A DNA stretch of 64,000 nucleotides from Tetrahymena elliotti 4EA (taxonomy: Eukaryota > Ciliophora > Oligohymenophorea > Hymenostomatida > Tetrahymenidae): assembly GCA_000231825.2 (NCBI GenBank), contig JH720333.1, forward strand, positions 694,802 through 758,801. The letters are read 5' to 3'. Every line of letters begins with the position of its first letter. The stretch's first letter is position 1. This document shows positions 1 through 13,602 of this stretch, one piece after another. The notes under the pieces are model-generated. The model was not told the origin of the DNA and made no database searches. It saw nothing but the letters and a program-made list of their open reading frames with translations. The translations under genes were made by a program, and so were the position numbers.

Positions 1-899
1 AGATTTCGTATCTCTACATTTATAGGTTTACTATAAATAAACTGCTGTAGAATTACTGAAGGAGCAAGAAAAGAATAATAAAATTTAGTCAAACAACTAG
101 TATGGTATTTATAAGTCTATTAAAGAGAAAGGTTTTAAGAAAATATTCAAAGATTATCTAAATATTAGTCCAATCTAAAGGTAATTTAATTAAAAGCTTA
201 TTTTTTGTTGATATATTAATAATAAAATTATATAATAGATTAAAAATGTAGATGAAAAGTGGTTCAGGAAAAGTTACAGATGAAAAATAATCCAAATAAA
301 TTCAAATTTATAATCAAATACTAAGTGAATCCATCTAATCATTAGATATTTATGAAATGCAAAAAGAGCTCTTGAGAGTTAAAATTATGTTAAGGATGAT
401 GTTTTCTGCAGAGCAATATGCAGCATTATAACTTTGTGGAAGTAGAATAAATTTAGATAATTAAGAAATAGAGGGTATTTCATATCCTTAATCCAGATAG
501 GAATCTGGCGCAACAAATAATTAAATTTTATAAGATTAAGTCTCTAATACAAAACCACAAAATACACATAATAATATTCAGCCCCTATCAGCTCAATAAA
601 TTGGTAATGAAAATTAAAACCTCAAGTTTAATGTGAATGCAATCTATTAAGTTAATCAAAGTAAAACTAATTTAAAATACCTTACAAACCATTTAGAAGT
701 TATAGATCAAATTGAGAAAGATGAAGTTTAGTTTTAGAAATATTTAGAGTAATTTATATCAAACAACAAGACTCCAACTTCAGAAATAAACTAAAGAATA
801 ATATAATCTATGATAAATTGTAATAATACTAACCAAAATAGCCAGCTCAATGCAGAGAATTTCGATATAGAATCATAAAAAAAACTTTCAAAATTATGA
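1..899 (+). CDS. Two-pass membrane protein family, copy 1 (3' part only)
   Basis: C-terminal part of the first member of the tandem family; the 5' end lies outside the window. Read with TAA/TAG as Gln, codons start at base 2 (HLQVYYKQTAVELL, aligning to the segment after the second membrane helix of copies 3-7). A phase-2 intron runs 181-238 (gtaattt...aatag), at the same place as in the other copies. Exon 2 then carries the family signature YEMQKELLRVKIML...EQYAALQLCG and ends NFDIESQKKLSKL before TGA at 897-899. The cytosolic tail keeps the NHLEVIDQIEKDE helix near the end. This copy and copy 2 are the most diverged. Function is unknown; the family appears ciliate-specific (inference). Confidence 0.8.
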
Positions 900-1475
900 A
901 ATTGATTAAAAGTAAAAAATTTATGTAAATTTATGCCATTAAATTATTTTTTAATTTCAAAATTTTTCGATCTTTCTTTTTAAAATATTGAAAACGAATA
1001 TCAAGTTTTCAAAAATAAATCATATTTAATTAAAAAAGTACTTTCCAGATTTTTTATTATTAAACAACTCTAAAATATTATTTCTAAACAACTCTAAAAT
1101 ATTATTTCTTTTGCTAATTTTTCATAAAATAAATTGAAATGTTAAAAATAAGTAATAGAATAGAAAATGTTTGTTCTTAATATTTAAAAAAACATAAACT
1201 TAAAAAAATTAAATATCTTTGAAAAATTGAATTTTTAGAAGTATCTTTGTTTTTTGAATGAATAAACACATTTCTTGATATTCTCTCAGAATCAAAATCT
1301 TAAAAGTCTACTTAAAGTATTAATCAATCAACTAATATTAGATATTACAATCATATCAAAATAAATCCATTCAATTTTATTACTTATAAACCAGCAATTA
1401 TTTTTTCAGTATTTGTGATAAATTAGAATCAAAGTTTTTTCAATAAAAAAAAGATAAAAAAATCATTAATAAAAT
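900..1475. other. Intergenic, AT-rich
   Basis: Spacer between copies 1 and 2. Apart from a perfect 24-bp tandem duplication (listed separately) I see only A/T runs and no coding signal. Confidence 0.6.
1062..1109. repeat. 24-bp tandem duplication
   Basis: Two perfect adjacent copies of aaacaactctaaaatattat followed by ttct (1062-1085 and 1086-1109). Short and confined to intergenic DNA; most likely replication slippage. Confidence 0.85.
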
Positions 1476-3550
1476 ATGGAATTCATAAAAGAAATTGATT
1501 TATTTTCTCTTCCTTTCTAGTTCTCTTTGATGGGAAAGAGTAAAAAGAAGAAAACTTTAATAGGAGGATTAATTTCTATGATAGTAGTTTTTACTTCTTT
1601 GATATACTTTATTTACCTTTGCTATCTTTACTTTGGTAATCAATTGTAACCTTCCATCTCTTCAACATTAGAATACTTTCATGAAGAATTTAAAGTGTAA
1701 TTTGATAAAAATTTAATTGCTTTCAAGGTAGTTTTGCCAAATGGTATGCTGATTTAAGATTTCGAAAGAAGTAAAAATAAGAATTATATTACTATTCTTC
1801 CTACTCTATCAACAAAAGATTAAAATGGTAATGAGGTTTATCAAAATCTTAGTCTTATACAATGCGAAGATCCTGATTTAAAAGACTACTATTGTGTGGA
1901 TTTTTCAAATGTAAACTAAGATTAGGTGAATTAACCTTTTTTAACTTACTTCCCATAAGACAATTAAAAGTAGAAGCTACAAGTTTTAATGTTATATTGT
2001 GATAACAATATTGATACTGATGCCATTTGTGCAAAGCGTGAAGAAACTTAAAATGAGATTATTAATTTTAATACTAAGGTTTACACAAGAGTTACAAGCT
2101 AGTAATATAATCCAAGTAAGAGATAATTCGAAAAAAAGATCAAGCTAGAACAGTTTTATTTATCAGATAATTTAGTTTTTTTAGGAAAATTTAGTTTAAA
2201 AAGTACTACAACTACTATTAATGATGGATTTATCATCTAAAAATAGAACTCTTACACTTATATTTCTGATTATTAAAAGACTAATGAATATAGTACTTCT
2301 ACTTTTATGTAAAACTAGATTTAGTTAGATATGATAGGAGCTTGTTTTTTTTATTTAGATGAGAATGGAAAAAATGAATATGTATAATTTGTACAATTTC
2401 CAAGTATTTTAGCATAATTTATGAGTATTTTTAATTCACTATTGGTGATAGGAATTATTTGCAGAGAATTTTCTTAAAGCTAAATGATTTAAGATTTTAT
2501 GGAAATTTAATTAAAAAATTACTATAAAAAAAGTGCAATTGAATTTATTCATGAGGTTGAAACAAAAAAATAATCAAAATCTATCTCTGATTATTTTTAA
2601 AGTAATCTAATGCAAACATATAAGTAAATATCCAACATGAATTACAAATATTATATGCAACAATTTTTGGACACTACTTTTTACAATAAGTAAAATAAAT
2701 AAAATTTCTTTTTATATAAATAATTTTAATAAAATATTTTTTAAATAGGATTAAGCTTTTAATCTTTTCTAAAGGAGGGAAAGCCAAATAAAATGAGCCA
2801 AAATAAGTTAAAATTTACAAAAAACTAATGGATTCGACTTATGAATAGTTAAGTATTTATGATATTCAAAAAGAGCTATTAAAATTAAAAATGATGGTAA
2901 GAATGAATTACTCTGTTGAGTAATATGCTGCCCTCTAGCTTTGTGGTCTAAGAATATTATTAGATGAAAACATACCAAACATTGATGATTCAATTTCAGA
3001 AAATATATAAAAAGAAGGAAGTTTGTTATTTGACTCAGTTAGATCTAATGAAAAAGTAAATGAAATTAAAATAGAGTAATAAGAGCAAGAAAAAAATTTA
3101 AAACCTTAATAAAAAGAATAGCTCATTCAATTAAATAATTAGGAGCTTTAGGGAATTCAAAACAGAAAAACAGATGAATAATTAATTGCAAACATTAATA
3201 TTGGAGAGATACAAAATGCAGAACTCCTAGAAGAGAGTACGAATAAGTAATAGGTAAAATAATCAAATATTTTTGATTAAGAAGAAAATGTATACAAATT
3301 AGATGATAACAAAAACAATTAATAATTTAAAAGACTAAATTTCAAAAGTATTTCGCTTAATCATTTAGAAAAAATAGAAAGATTAGAGAAGGATAATAAA
3401 TATTTTGAATTAAAAGTGAATTAATTTTTTAACAAAACAAATCTGAATACTTTGTTAGATTAAAGGATTTTAAATTGTCTAATAACCTAAAAATAATATA
3501 AATTAGATACATAATCATATATTCAAAATTCTAAAAACACCTAAAAATGA
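1476..3550 (+). CDS. Two-pass membrane protein family, copy 2
   Basis: Exons 1476-2689 and 2749-3550, intron 2690-2748 (phase 2), giving 671 residues with stop TGA 3548-3550. The start MEFIKEIDLFSLPFQF matches the family N-terminus. It is followed by KKKKTLIGG and a first membrane helix (about residues 35-57). The middle domain keeps the four family cysteines (QCEDP, YYCVD, YCDNN, AICAK). A second hydrophobic segment (SILAQFMSIFNSLLVIGII) lies near residue 310. The tail starts after the intron and carries YDIQKELLKLKMMVRM and EQYAALQLCG. It is clearly diverged from copies 3-7, so it reflects an older duplication. N-terminal helix, large middle domain and second helix suggest cytosolic ends and a lumenal or extracellular loop (inference). 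No known enzyme motif is visible. Confidence 0.85.
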
Positions 3551-4377
3551 AAATTAATAAAAATATTTTTGTTATTTTCTATTTATTATGTTATTTTATT
3601 ACTTTAAAATCTTTAAATTAAAATAATTACTCAAAATTATTTTATTATTTTACATTCTTTATTAGAATAATGCACTTAAATTTAAAAAAAATAATTTTAA
3701 TCTGATAAAACTTAAAAATTTATTTTAAAAATGAATTAAAAAAATTTAAGTAATTAACTATTTTTAAAATAAATTTTTCATTTTAATAATATTCAAGCAT
3801 TTTATATTTAAAATATTTCTATTTTAGCCAAAAAAATTATTAATTTTTTATGACTATGAAAGTTTTGTTTAAAAAATGAAAATAATTTTAAATATATTAT
3901 GAACAATAATTATGTTAAGAAAGAAATATTTATAAATTAGGAGAAAGAGTTTCTTTCATAGATTAATATTAAATGGTATAATTAACAATAATAAATTTTA
4001 ATACTCAAATCCTCATTTATCAGAATATTTGGCTTTTCGAAATTTGTGGCTCGAAATACTAGTAAATTATGTAATAATCAAATTAACAAAATTTAATTTA
4101 ATAATCCATTAGAAATTAGTAAATAAATAATGTTATTATCTTTCTTCTAATTAGCTAGTTTCAAATATTATTATTACACAAAAAATTAGACACTAAGAAA
4201 GATTGCTTACTTATTCTAATTTAAATCTTACATTAAAAAATGTTACGAAATCTAAATCAAAGATTTTATAAAAAATTGCAAGAAAGTTAAAACTCTTTTG
4301 AAATCTTTTAAGTTTTAATTTTATTTTAGTAATTAAAACCAAATCGATTAAATTAATTAATTAAATTTGTATTAAAC
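3551..4377. other. Intergenic, AT-rich
   Basis: About 830 bases of strongly A/T-biased spacer between copies 2 and 3. It should contain the promoter of copy 3, but no recognisable element stands out. Confidence 0.6.
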
Positions 4378-6282
4378 ATGTCAGAAAGCAGAACAATTTC
4401 TACTTTGAAAAGATTTGATATTTTTGCTCTCCCTTTTTAATTTACATTTGGGAATAATGAAAAAGAAAAGAAAACAACAATTGGAGGTCTAATTTCAATA
4501 GCTATTCTAATTACTTCATCTGTATATTTTGGATATCTATGCTATCTGTATTTTGAAAATAAAGTTTAGCCTTAAGTAGTTTCTTCAAATATCTTTTAGA
4601 AAGAGCCATACACAGTACAATTCAAATCAGATTTTATTGCAGTTGAAGTTATATTACCTAGTGGAGAGAATTTATATGATTATTAAAAGAAAACAGGTAA
4701 AACTTACCTAAATATTTTAGCTGTTCATAAAACTGGAGATGTTATTTTTAATTTTCTTCCTCAACCATTAATACCTTGCGCTGATTAGGATTTACAAGGA
4801 TATATGTGCTTAGATTCTAGTAAAGTTGGAGATGGAGATAACCTTTTCTCTTTAACATATAATCCTGAAAATTTAGAATTAAGTACATATAATATTGTGT
4901 TTGCAATTTGTAATTCTTCATTAGCAAACAATAATTGCGAAAAGGAGGAAGTAATTAGAGATACAGTTATTTCTTATAGTACATAATTAACTATAAGATT
5001 GAAGTTGAAACAATTTAATACATCAACTAAAGTGTTAGAAGAAAGAATTGTGAAAGAGCCATTTTATTTTGATACTAATTTAGGATTTTACACTAAATTC
5101 CATCTATAAAAAACAGATTTAACTGAATAGTAAGGTTTTATTATATAAAATTCTGAATATAGCTCCTACTTTTCTGGTTATGCTCGTAGAGAAATATTTT
5201 CTACACAATCATATATTAAGAGTTAGATGAAAATGAATTTATTAGGTGCAGTAGAATTCTTTATAGGTTCAGAGAGTATCAGTTTAAATATTTAATTCCC
5301 TTAATTTACTTCCCTCCTTGCATAATTTACAAGCGTTTTTAATTCTTTGCTCTTCTTAGGTATAATAAGTAAGTTCTTTGCTGAATCCGAAATATTCAGC
5401 TAGGTTGCAGAAATGCAGCTGAAAATCTATTTTAAAAAATCTGCTCTGTTTATTTTGTAATAAATTGGTTAAGGAGAAAATACCAATAGAGAATAATAAA
5501 TTAGTTTAGACAAACTCATAAATTATATTAAGAATGCAGATTTCAAAAATTTAGGCAAAAAAATGAAGATCAGTTTTTTAAGGAAGTAATTACTTTATTT
5601 TAATTCAAATTATAATAAAAAATATAAAAATAGGATTATGTATGTGTTCTTAGGTAGAATAGATAAGGAAGAAAAAGAATCAATTTAAGTAAAGATGTTT
5701 AAGTAAATAGTCAGCTAATCTAATAAGGCTTTGAACATATTCGAAATTTAAAAAGAGTTGTTGCAAATGAAAATTATGCTCAGACTAATTTTATCAGTAG
5801 AATAATATGCAGCGATTTAGCTTTGTGGAAGTAAGCTGCCTATAAATAGTGAAACTCGAAAAGACTAAGATTAAGAAATAGTAGAAGGTATTAAACAGGA
5901 AGAAAGTCAAATATCGAACTAGATAGTGAGTTAAGATCAAAAATTAGATAAGAGTATTGAAATGAAAGAAGGCAAATAAAACTTTTAAAGTAAAACTCCA
6001 AATCATATAATATCATTTAATAAAGAAAAATAAGAATCTGTGAGAAAATTGACATCAACTGTTTATCCGATGAGCGTTGAATAGTAAATTCTTGATAAAT
6101 GCAATAATGTACAATAATAAGCAAAGTTAATAAGTCATTTAGAAAAAATTGACTTGATAGAAAGAGATGAGTCATTCTTCAAAGAGTGCTTAGATAACTT
6201 TTTATTAAAAAAATATGAACCTTAATCTGAAATAGATAAACGAATTCTAGAATGCATGATAGGATAAGATGATCTAAATTGA
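4378..6282 (+). CDS. Two-pass membrane protein family, copy 3
   Basis: Exons 4378-5585 and 5634-6282 around a 48-nt phase-2 intron (5586-5633), giving 618 residues. N-terminus MSESRTISTLKRFDIFALPF is followed by EKEKKTTIGG and a first helix (about residues 40-62). The middle domain carries conserved PC, YMCLDSSKVGDGDN, AICN and NNNCE cysteines, likely two disulfides (inference). A second helix spans FTSVFNSLLFLGIISKFF. Exon 2 begins IMYVFLGRIDKEEKESIQ and ends with LISHLEKIDLIERDE and a conserved ECMIGQDDLN terminus. Copies 3, 4 and 7 are close relatives, implying recent duplication. Layout recalls ERGIC-type cargo receptors (short cytosolic N-terminus, GG before helix 1), but that is only a resemblance. 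Confidence 0.9.
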
Positions 6283-6965
6283 ATGAATCTCAATAATCTT
6301 CAATTTATTGGTTTTCAATAAAAAATTAAACGAAATAAAAGAACTATAAATCCAATTATTAAATTTAAATTTCAAAAATGTTATTTACATAATAATTATT
6401 ATCACAGAATTTAAAATTTGATTTTATTTATTTTTTCAATTTAGTTTTTTTTAAAAAAGATAAAATGATTTTTTATCTCTTGAAATTGGGAATCTAAATG
6501 AAGTTATTAATTTATTATATTTAATAAGGGATAAGAATTTTAAAAAGCTTGAGAAAAATAACATACCTAATTTATCTAATTGAAAAATGTGAATGAATAA
6601 ATTAATATTTTTAAATAAATGTAGGTAATTAATTATTGTATTTTTTTTAATATGTAAATAATGATTGTAATATTTTTTACTCACTTTTCAAAATAAATTT
6701 AAAATTTAAATTATTATTTAAAGTATATATAAATCATTCAGCCAAAAAAATTTATTTATCTATCTAATACACAACGCAAAGTGTAAAGCCAAATATTTTA
6801 ATTTTGGTTGGTTTAGCTGTTATAAAGAGATTATCTTTTACTTATTTACCTGAAATTTTAATAATCAGATATTTTAATTTTCACATTTTAGGTTTTGTAT
6901 TAAATTAATAATCTTAATAAATCAATTAATCTAAAAACTAGTTGTAAACATAAATCATACATAAA
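6283..6965. other. Intergenic, AT-rich
   Basis: Spacer between copies 3 and 4, with A/T runs only. The 77-codon minus-strand ORF in it has random-looking Phe/Leu/Lys composition and is not called. Confidence 0.6.
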
Positions 6966-8874
6966 ATGTCTGAATCATAAGGACTCTCTAAATTCAAAAA
7001 ATTTGATATATTCGCTCTTCCCTTCTAGTTTACATTAGGCGATAATGAAAAGGAAAAAAAAACAGTTGTCGGAGGTTTGATTTCTTTAGCTATTTTAATC
7101 GTATCTTCATTCTATTTTGGATACCTTTGCTATCTTTATTCCTAAAACAAAATATAGCCCTAAATAGTTTCTACTAATTTTTATTAATCAAGTCCTTATG
7201 GCATATAATTCTCTTAAAATTTTCTTTCTTTTAAAATAATAATGGCTAATGGTTAAAATCTATATGATTATTAAAAATCTACTGGCAAAGTGTATCTTAA
7301 TCTTCTATCATCACACTTAACTAATGGATAAACTTTTGATTTCCCAACTTATCCTCTAATTCCTTGCAGCGATGATTAATTATCAGGATATATGTGCTTA
7401 GATTCTAGTAAAGTTGGTGATGGAGATAACCTTTTCTCTTTTAAATATAATCCTGATAACTAAGAAGAAAATGTGTATAGTATATATTTTGGTATCTGTG
7501 ATTCTAGTAATATTCAAAGTCCTTATACATGTGAAGATGAAAAAATAATTAGAGAAACAATTATTACTTATAGTACATTTATTACTATGAGAATTGCATT
7601 AGAGTAATTTAATACAGAGAAGCAAATTATTTAATAAAGAATAGTAAATGAGTAATTTTATTTTGACACTTAATTAGGCTTTTATTCAAAAATCTATTTT
7701 TAAAATACTGACCTTACACAGTAGTAGGGATTTATATTATAAAGTTCTGAATATTCAACCTACCTTTCTGGCTTTACTCGTAAAGACATATTTTCGTCTC
7801 AAGAAATGATTAAGAAAGAATTAAAAAGGAATCTATTAGGAAGTATTGATTTTTTTATGGGCCCAGAAAGTATCAATTTAAATATTTAATATGCATAGTT
7901 TACCTCGCTCTTGGCCTAATTTACTAGTGTCTTTAATTCATTATTATTTGTAGGAATAATAAGCAAGTTCTTTGCAGAATCTGAAATATTCAACTAAATT
8001 GCAGAAATGCAGTTGAAAGTTTATTTTAAAAAATCCGCTCTATTTATTTTATAATAAATTGGATAAGGAGAAAATGTGCAAACAGAGTAATAAAAAGGTT
8101 TAGATAAATTATTGAATTACATAAAAAATGCAGATTTCAAAAATTTAGGCAAGCAAATGAAAATCAGCTTAACAAGAAAGTATTTATTTTTTTTATTTTA
8201 CTCGAAATTAATTTAATTTAACAAAAAGGATAATGTATGTGTTCTTAGGTAAAATAGATAAAGAAGAAAAAGAATCCATTCAAGTAAAGATGTTTAAATA
8301 GATAGTCAGCTAATCAAATCGGGCTTTAAATATTTTTGAAATTTAAAAAGAAATTTTATAAATGAAAATCATGATGAGACTAATCTTATCAGTTGAACAA
8401 TATGCGGCGATCCAACTTTGTGGGAGCAAACTCCCAATAAATAATGATGAGTAATAAGAATAGGAATAATAAATGATAGAAGGTGTTAAAGAGGAAGAAA
8501 GTTAGGTAGATAACTAGATAGTAAGTTAAGATTAAAAACTAGAAAGGAGTATGGTTTTAAAAGAAGACATAGAAAACCTAAAAGAGAAAGGCTTAAATGG
8601 TAATTTATAAATTGATAAAGATAAACAGGAATCTATAAGAAAATTCACTTCAACAATTTATCCGATTAGTATCGAATAATAAGTGTTTGGCAAAAAGAAT
8701 TTAAATTTGCAAACAAGATTGATAAGCCATTTAGAAAAGATAGATATGATAGATAGAGATGAATTATTTTTCAAAGAATGCTTAGATAAATTTTTAGAAA
8801 AATAATAACAACCTTAATCTGAAATAGATAAAAGGATTCGAGAATGCATGATAGGATTGGATGATCTGAAATGA
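6966..8874 (+). CDS. Two-pass membrane protein family, copy 4
   Basis: Exons 6966-8179 and 8229-8874 with a 49-nt phase-2 intron (8180-8228), giving 619 residues. Exon 1 has exactly the length of exon 1 in copies 2 and 7 (1214 nt). It shows MSESQGLSKFKKFDIFALPF, then KEKKTVVGGLIS and helix 1, the four-cysteine middle domain (YMCLDSSKVGDGDN is identical to copy 3), helix 2 (SVFNSLLFVGIISKFF), and the tail with MYVFLGKIDKEEKESIQ and ISHLEKIDMIDRDE. The intron is needed: read through, the frame fails within the tail, while splicing restores the family sequence. Intact by all criteria I can apply. Function unknown. Confidence 0.9.
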
Positions 8875-9359
8875 AAATACTTTAAATAAAAAGAATTTGA
8901 TTTTCGAATTTTAAATTTTTCTATTTCTAAAATTTAAATTATTAAAGTAATATGGTTAATATAAAATGTAAATTTTTTATTATATAATTTAAAGAAGTTA
9001 CACAATTGAAAACTATTTTAAAAATTATGTAATGCGTGCGTATTTATTTTTCACTTAAAAATAATTATTAAGTAAAGAAATTAAAAATAAAATTTATCTC
9101 TTAATATTCCTTCCAAATTTAATGATATTATTAATCCAACGAAAAACAAAATTTAATTTATGGATATGGATATTTTATTTTGCTGTTGGTTAAATTGATT
9201 TAAATTTTACTTCTTTATTTAGATCTTTTTTTTTCAGTTTATGAAAAAATGATCAATAATTAGCTACGAAAAAAATAATAACTAATTATCAAAATAATTA
9301 AAAACAGATTTAATAATATTTGCTTAAAAAAAAGAGTTAATTGAATACTAAAATTTAAA
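8875..9359. other. Intergenic, AT-rich
   Basis: Spacer between copy 4 and decayed copy 5; nothing recognised. Confidence 0.6.
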
Positions 9360-11263
9360 ATGTCTGAATCAAAAATCAAATCGAATTTGAGATAGTTAGA
9401 TATTTTTGCACTTCCTTTTTAGTTTACATTTGGTGATAATCAAAAAGAAAAGAAAACAGTTGTTGGAGGTTTGATTTCTTTTGCGGTTTTGGTTCTTTCT
9501 TCTTTATATTTCGGATATCTGTGCTATCTTTACTTCTAAGATAAGGTTCAGCCATAAGTGGTTGCTTCAAATGTATACCAACTAAATCCATACACCTTAG
9601 AGTGCTTAAAATTACATTGTCTGATGGTTCATTACTCTATGATTTTCAAAAAAAAAAGGAAAGGTTTATCTTAATGTTTATGTAATTCACTTAACAACTG
9701 GAAATTCTTAAAATTATACACCCCACCCATTGGTTCCTTGCATAGATGATGATTTATAATGATATATGTGCTTTGATTCTAGTAAATTCGGAGATGGAGA
9801 AAATCAATTTTCATTTAACTACGATCTAGATAATCTGTAAGATAATATATATAGTATTATGTTTGGTATCTGTGATCATAATATGCTAGAGAGTCCTAAT
9901 GTTTGTGAAGAGGAATCAGTTATTAGAAATACTGTATTAACTTACACTACAAAGGTTTAGCTGAGAATGACATTGAATTAATTTAATACATAAAATAAAA
10001 GTATGGAATAAAGAATAGTAAAAGAATTATTTTTTTAGAATAGGCTTTAACTTTTTATTCTAAGATATATTTATAAAAAACTGATCTTGAGCAGTAAGAA
10101 GGATTTATTCTTTAAAATAGTAAAAAAAGCTTTTATTTTTCTAATTATATTCGTAGAGATATATATACTACATAAGCATAGATAAAAAGCTAACTATAAA
10201 CGAATACCATAGGGATATTAGATTTTTACTTGGGTTCTGAAAGTATCAGCTTAAATGTTTAATATGCTTAATTTACTTCACTATAGCCTAATTTACAAGT
10301 GTGTTTAATTAATACTTTATTGATTTTAGGGATTATTAGTAAATTTTTTGCTGAATCTGAAATCTTCAGTTTAGTTGCTGAATTGTAACTCAAAGCCTAC
10401 TTAAAAAAATCAGCTCTTTTTATTTTACAGCAAATTGATTAAGGAGATAATATATAAACGGAATAATAGAAAGGTTTAGGCTTTTTGTTAGACTGTATAA
10501 AAAGTGCAGATTTTCAAAAGATGAATATTAGCTTTCTAAGAAAGTATTTATTTATTTTTTTTATTTTTATTTAGGTTTAATTTTATTTTTAAAAATAGAA
10601 TAATGTATGTGTTCTTAGGTCGGATAGAATAAGAAGAAAAGGAATCATTTTAAGTTAAGATGTTCAAGCAAATAGTAAACTAATCAAATAAAGCTTTGAA
10701 CATATTTGAAATATAATAAGAACTATTGTAAATGAAGATTATGATGAGATTAATTTTATAAGTTGAGTAGTATGTGGCTATATAGCTTTGTGGTAGCAAA
10801 CTTCCAATCAACCAAGAAGAGCAAGAATAATAATTATTACAAAAGGTTTAAGAGGCACCTTAACAAGATGAAAGCTCAATGAAAATCAAGTAGATAGAAA
10901 ACAAAGATTAAAAACTAGATAACAGCCTTATGGATGGTAAAGATGATATTGAAAAATTACAACCCAAAATGTAAAGCAAAGCATCATTAAAAAGAATAAA
11001 ATTAGAACCTTTGAAAAATATGAATAATTCTATTGTTCATCCTGTTGCATTTGAATAATAGTTAATTGCTAAAAAAAACAAATCTTTAAACAAAATTAAT
11101 AAGTCACCTAGAAAAAATAGATATGATTGAAAGAGATGAGCTATTTTTCAAAGAATGTTTAAACAAATTTTTATTAAAATAGTCTTCATCAGAGTCTGAA
11201 TCTCTTTCTGAAATTGATAAAAGAATTATGGAATGTATGATAAGAGTAGATGATCTAAATTGA
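9360..11263 (+). pseudogene. Two-pass membrane protein family, copy 5 (decayed)
   Basis: Family homology runs from MSESKIKSNLRQLDIFALPF to MIRVDDLN, but the reading frame is broken several times. Around 9600 some 20-odd bases are missing and the frame changes. At 9770-9772 a Gly codon (GGA in the other copies, before YMCFDSS) is TGA, a stop under this code. Further frame changes lie near 10035, 10285-10310 and 11085. The phase-2 intron (10544-10598) still has good ends, and the tail from 10599 to about 11080 is open. Multiple independent lesions make this a pseudogene rather than a base-calling error. An upstream truncated peptide of about 100 residues could still be made. The disrupted sequence is otherwise close to copies 3, 4 and 7. 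Confidence 0.85.
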
Positions 11264-11908
11264 GTAAACATACCACACTTCTCATGAAATTATTTCATAA
11301 AACTATGAAAAGTATTTTTATGTTTTTTCAATAAAACTTATCAGGCTACAAGTTTATATATATACATCTCTAGTAATGGTTTTAAACTTTTTGTAATATT
11401 TTAAAAATCTAAATTTCATAAATATTTTTAGGTGACCGAAAATAGATTCAAATTTTATCTTGAGAAAGAAAATTAATTCCATGATTTATCTTAAATGGGT
11501 TTTTTAATACATAATTTCTTACATCCAAAGACCATTTTACTTAAGCGAAAATAAACTCATTAGAAACTATTTCAAAAAAATCATTAAAATAAAATGAGAT
11601 AGATAATCAAGATTTTATAAACATAATAATACAATTTAATTTGGATTATTATCGCACTTCAAAATATGAGGTTAGCTTTAACCATACAAAAAAATAGTAT
11701 TGGTATAAGGTCACATTATTGAAAAATAGATAATTATAAAAAAATAAATAAAACTGAATCTCTAAAGAATTTATTATGAATAAATTTCTTTGTTCTTCAC
11801 AAATGATAAGTTTAACAAATTAACTGAAAATTAAAAAAAATGCCTTGTATTCTTTCTTTTATTGAAAATAAAAACAAATTGCAAATAATATAGACTTAAT
11901 TATGAAAA
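11264..11908. other. Intergenic, AT-rich
   Basis: Spacer between decayed copies 5 and 6; nothing recognised. Confidence 0.6.
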
Positions 11909-13602
11909 ATGTAACAATCAATGATAAAAAAACTAGACATATTTGCTTTACCTTTTCAATTTTCTTTTGGAAATTATGAGAAAGAAAAAAACAGTAGTAG
12001 GAGGACTTATCTCTATCGAAAGTTTTGGCTACTTCTTTAGTATATTTCATTTATCTTTGTTATTTATATTTCGATAACAGGATTCAGCCTTAAGTAGTTC
12101 AAACAAACATCTTTTAGAAAGAACCTTTTAGTATAGAATTCTAATAAGATTTTATTGCAGTTAAAGTTATTATGGTGAACGGACAGAATCTCTATGATTT
12201 TCAAATGAGCACAGGAAAAATCTACTTTAATGTTCTATCAAACCATTTTAAGAATGGAACAGAAGTTAAATTCAATACTTATCCTTTGGCTCCTTGCTTC
12301 GACTAATAACTGAAAGGATATATATGTTTTGATTTAAGGAAATTTGGAAATGAAAATGGAAAATTTGAATTTCGCTATTATCCTACAAATATTAAATAAA
12401 GCAAATTTAACATTTTTTTTACCTTATGTGAATAACCACAACTTCCTAGTTCCTTATGTTTGTGAAGATGATTAAATTATTCGAGAAACTGTAATAACAT
12501 ATGCAACTTAAATTACTCTTAGGATTAGTCTTTCTCCATACAATTCATAAACAAAGTAACTAGAGAAAAGAATAATTTCTGAACTATGTTATTTTGATAG
12601 TAGTTTAGGTTTTTACTTCAAGTTTGTCTTGTAGCAAACTAATCTCATCAAATAAGAAGGGTTAATTATTTAAAATTCTGAATATTAAAGCTATTTTTCT
12701 GGATACAATCTTAAAGATTTTTTTGCAACTTAAGCTCTTGTTGAAAATTAGATTTAATTCAAAGCTTTAGGATATTTGAGTTTTTTGTTGGTTCTGAAGG
12801 TGTGAATTTATATATTCAATATCCACATTTCACTTTCCTATTAGCTCAATTTACAAGTGTTTTTAATTCTCTACTTTTTATAGGAATAATAAGTAAATTC
12901 TTTGCAGAAACTGAGATTTTTGGTCATATTGCTGATATGTAACTAAAAGTTTACTTTAAAAAATCAGCATTATTCATTCTAAAAAAAATTGGAAAGGAAA
13001 ACGAAATTAATAAAGCATAAGAGTAGGGATTAGATAAGGTATGGGATTGTATAAAGAAAGCAGATTTTAAAAATTTAGGTTAAAAAATGAAGATAAACAT
13101 ATTCCGAAGGAAAATATTTAAATTAAATTAAAGTTAAAAGTAATATTTTATCACAATAATAGGATTATTAATTCAAAAAAAGTAAAAAAAAGAATCAATC
13201 TAGGTTAAGATATTGATGAATCTAAGAGGGTTATGAATATATTTGAAATTTAAAAAGAAATTCTTTAAATGAAAATAATGATGAGAATAAAGCTATCTAT
13301 CTGTTGAGCAATATGCTGCTATTTAGCTTTGTGGAAGTAGTCTACCTATTTTCTAAGAAATTTAAAATGATCAACTAATAGGAGAAAAATAAAGCGAAAA
13401 AGAGGAAAAAAGTCAAAGAACCATAGAAGAAAATGTTTCGGATATTAAAGAAGAAAGATAAGGTTTAGATAAAAGTTAGAATAATATTTTATCTTTTACA
13501 TTAGAAAAATAAGAATCAGCAAAAAAAGCTACATCAGTTGTATAGCCAATTTAAACTAATAATTGTTCAAATAAATAAGAAACTAAATTTATGGTTATTT
13601 GA
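11909..13602 (+). pseudogene. Two-pass membrane protein family, copy 6 (decayed, 3' truncated)
   Basis: Starts MQQSMIKKLDIFALPFQF, then loses frame in the run of A after GNYEKEK (about 11980), regains it before VLATSLVYFIYLCYLYF, and breaks again near 12460 (before the VCEDDQ cysteine segment), near 12785 (before VGSEGVNLYIQ) and near 13300 (before EQYAAIQLCG). The intron region near 13115-13190 no longer gives a clean splice. The conserved ISHLEKID C-terminal block is missing; homology fades around 13590. All blocks are in family order, so this is one decayed gene and not rearranged fragments. It is more diverged than copy 5. Confidence 0.8.

Noticed and set aside
3825..6755. Shared GCCAAAAAAATT upstream of array copies 3 and 4 as a promoter element
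   Set aside because: Distances to the starts differ widely (about 550 and 225 bases) and A runs are everywhere.
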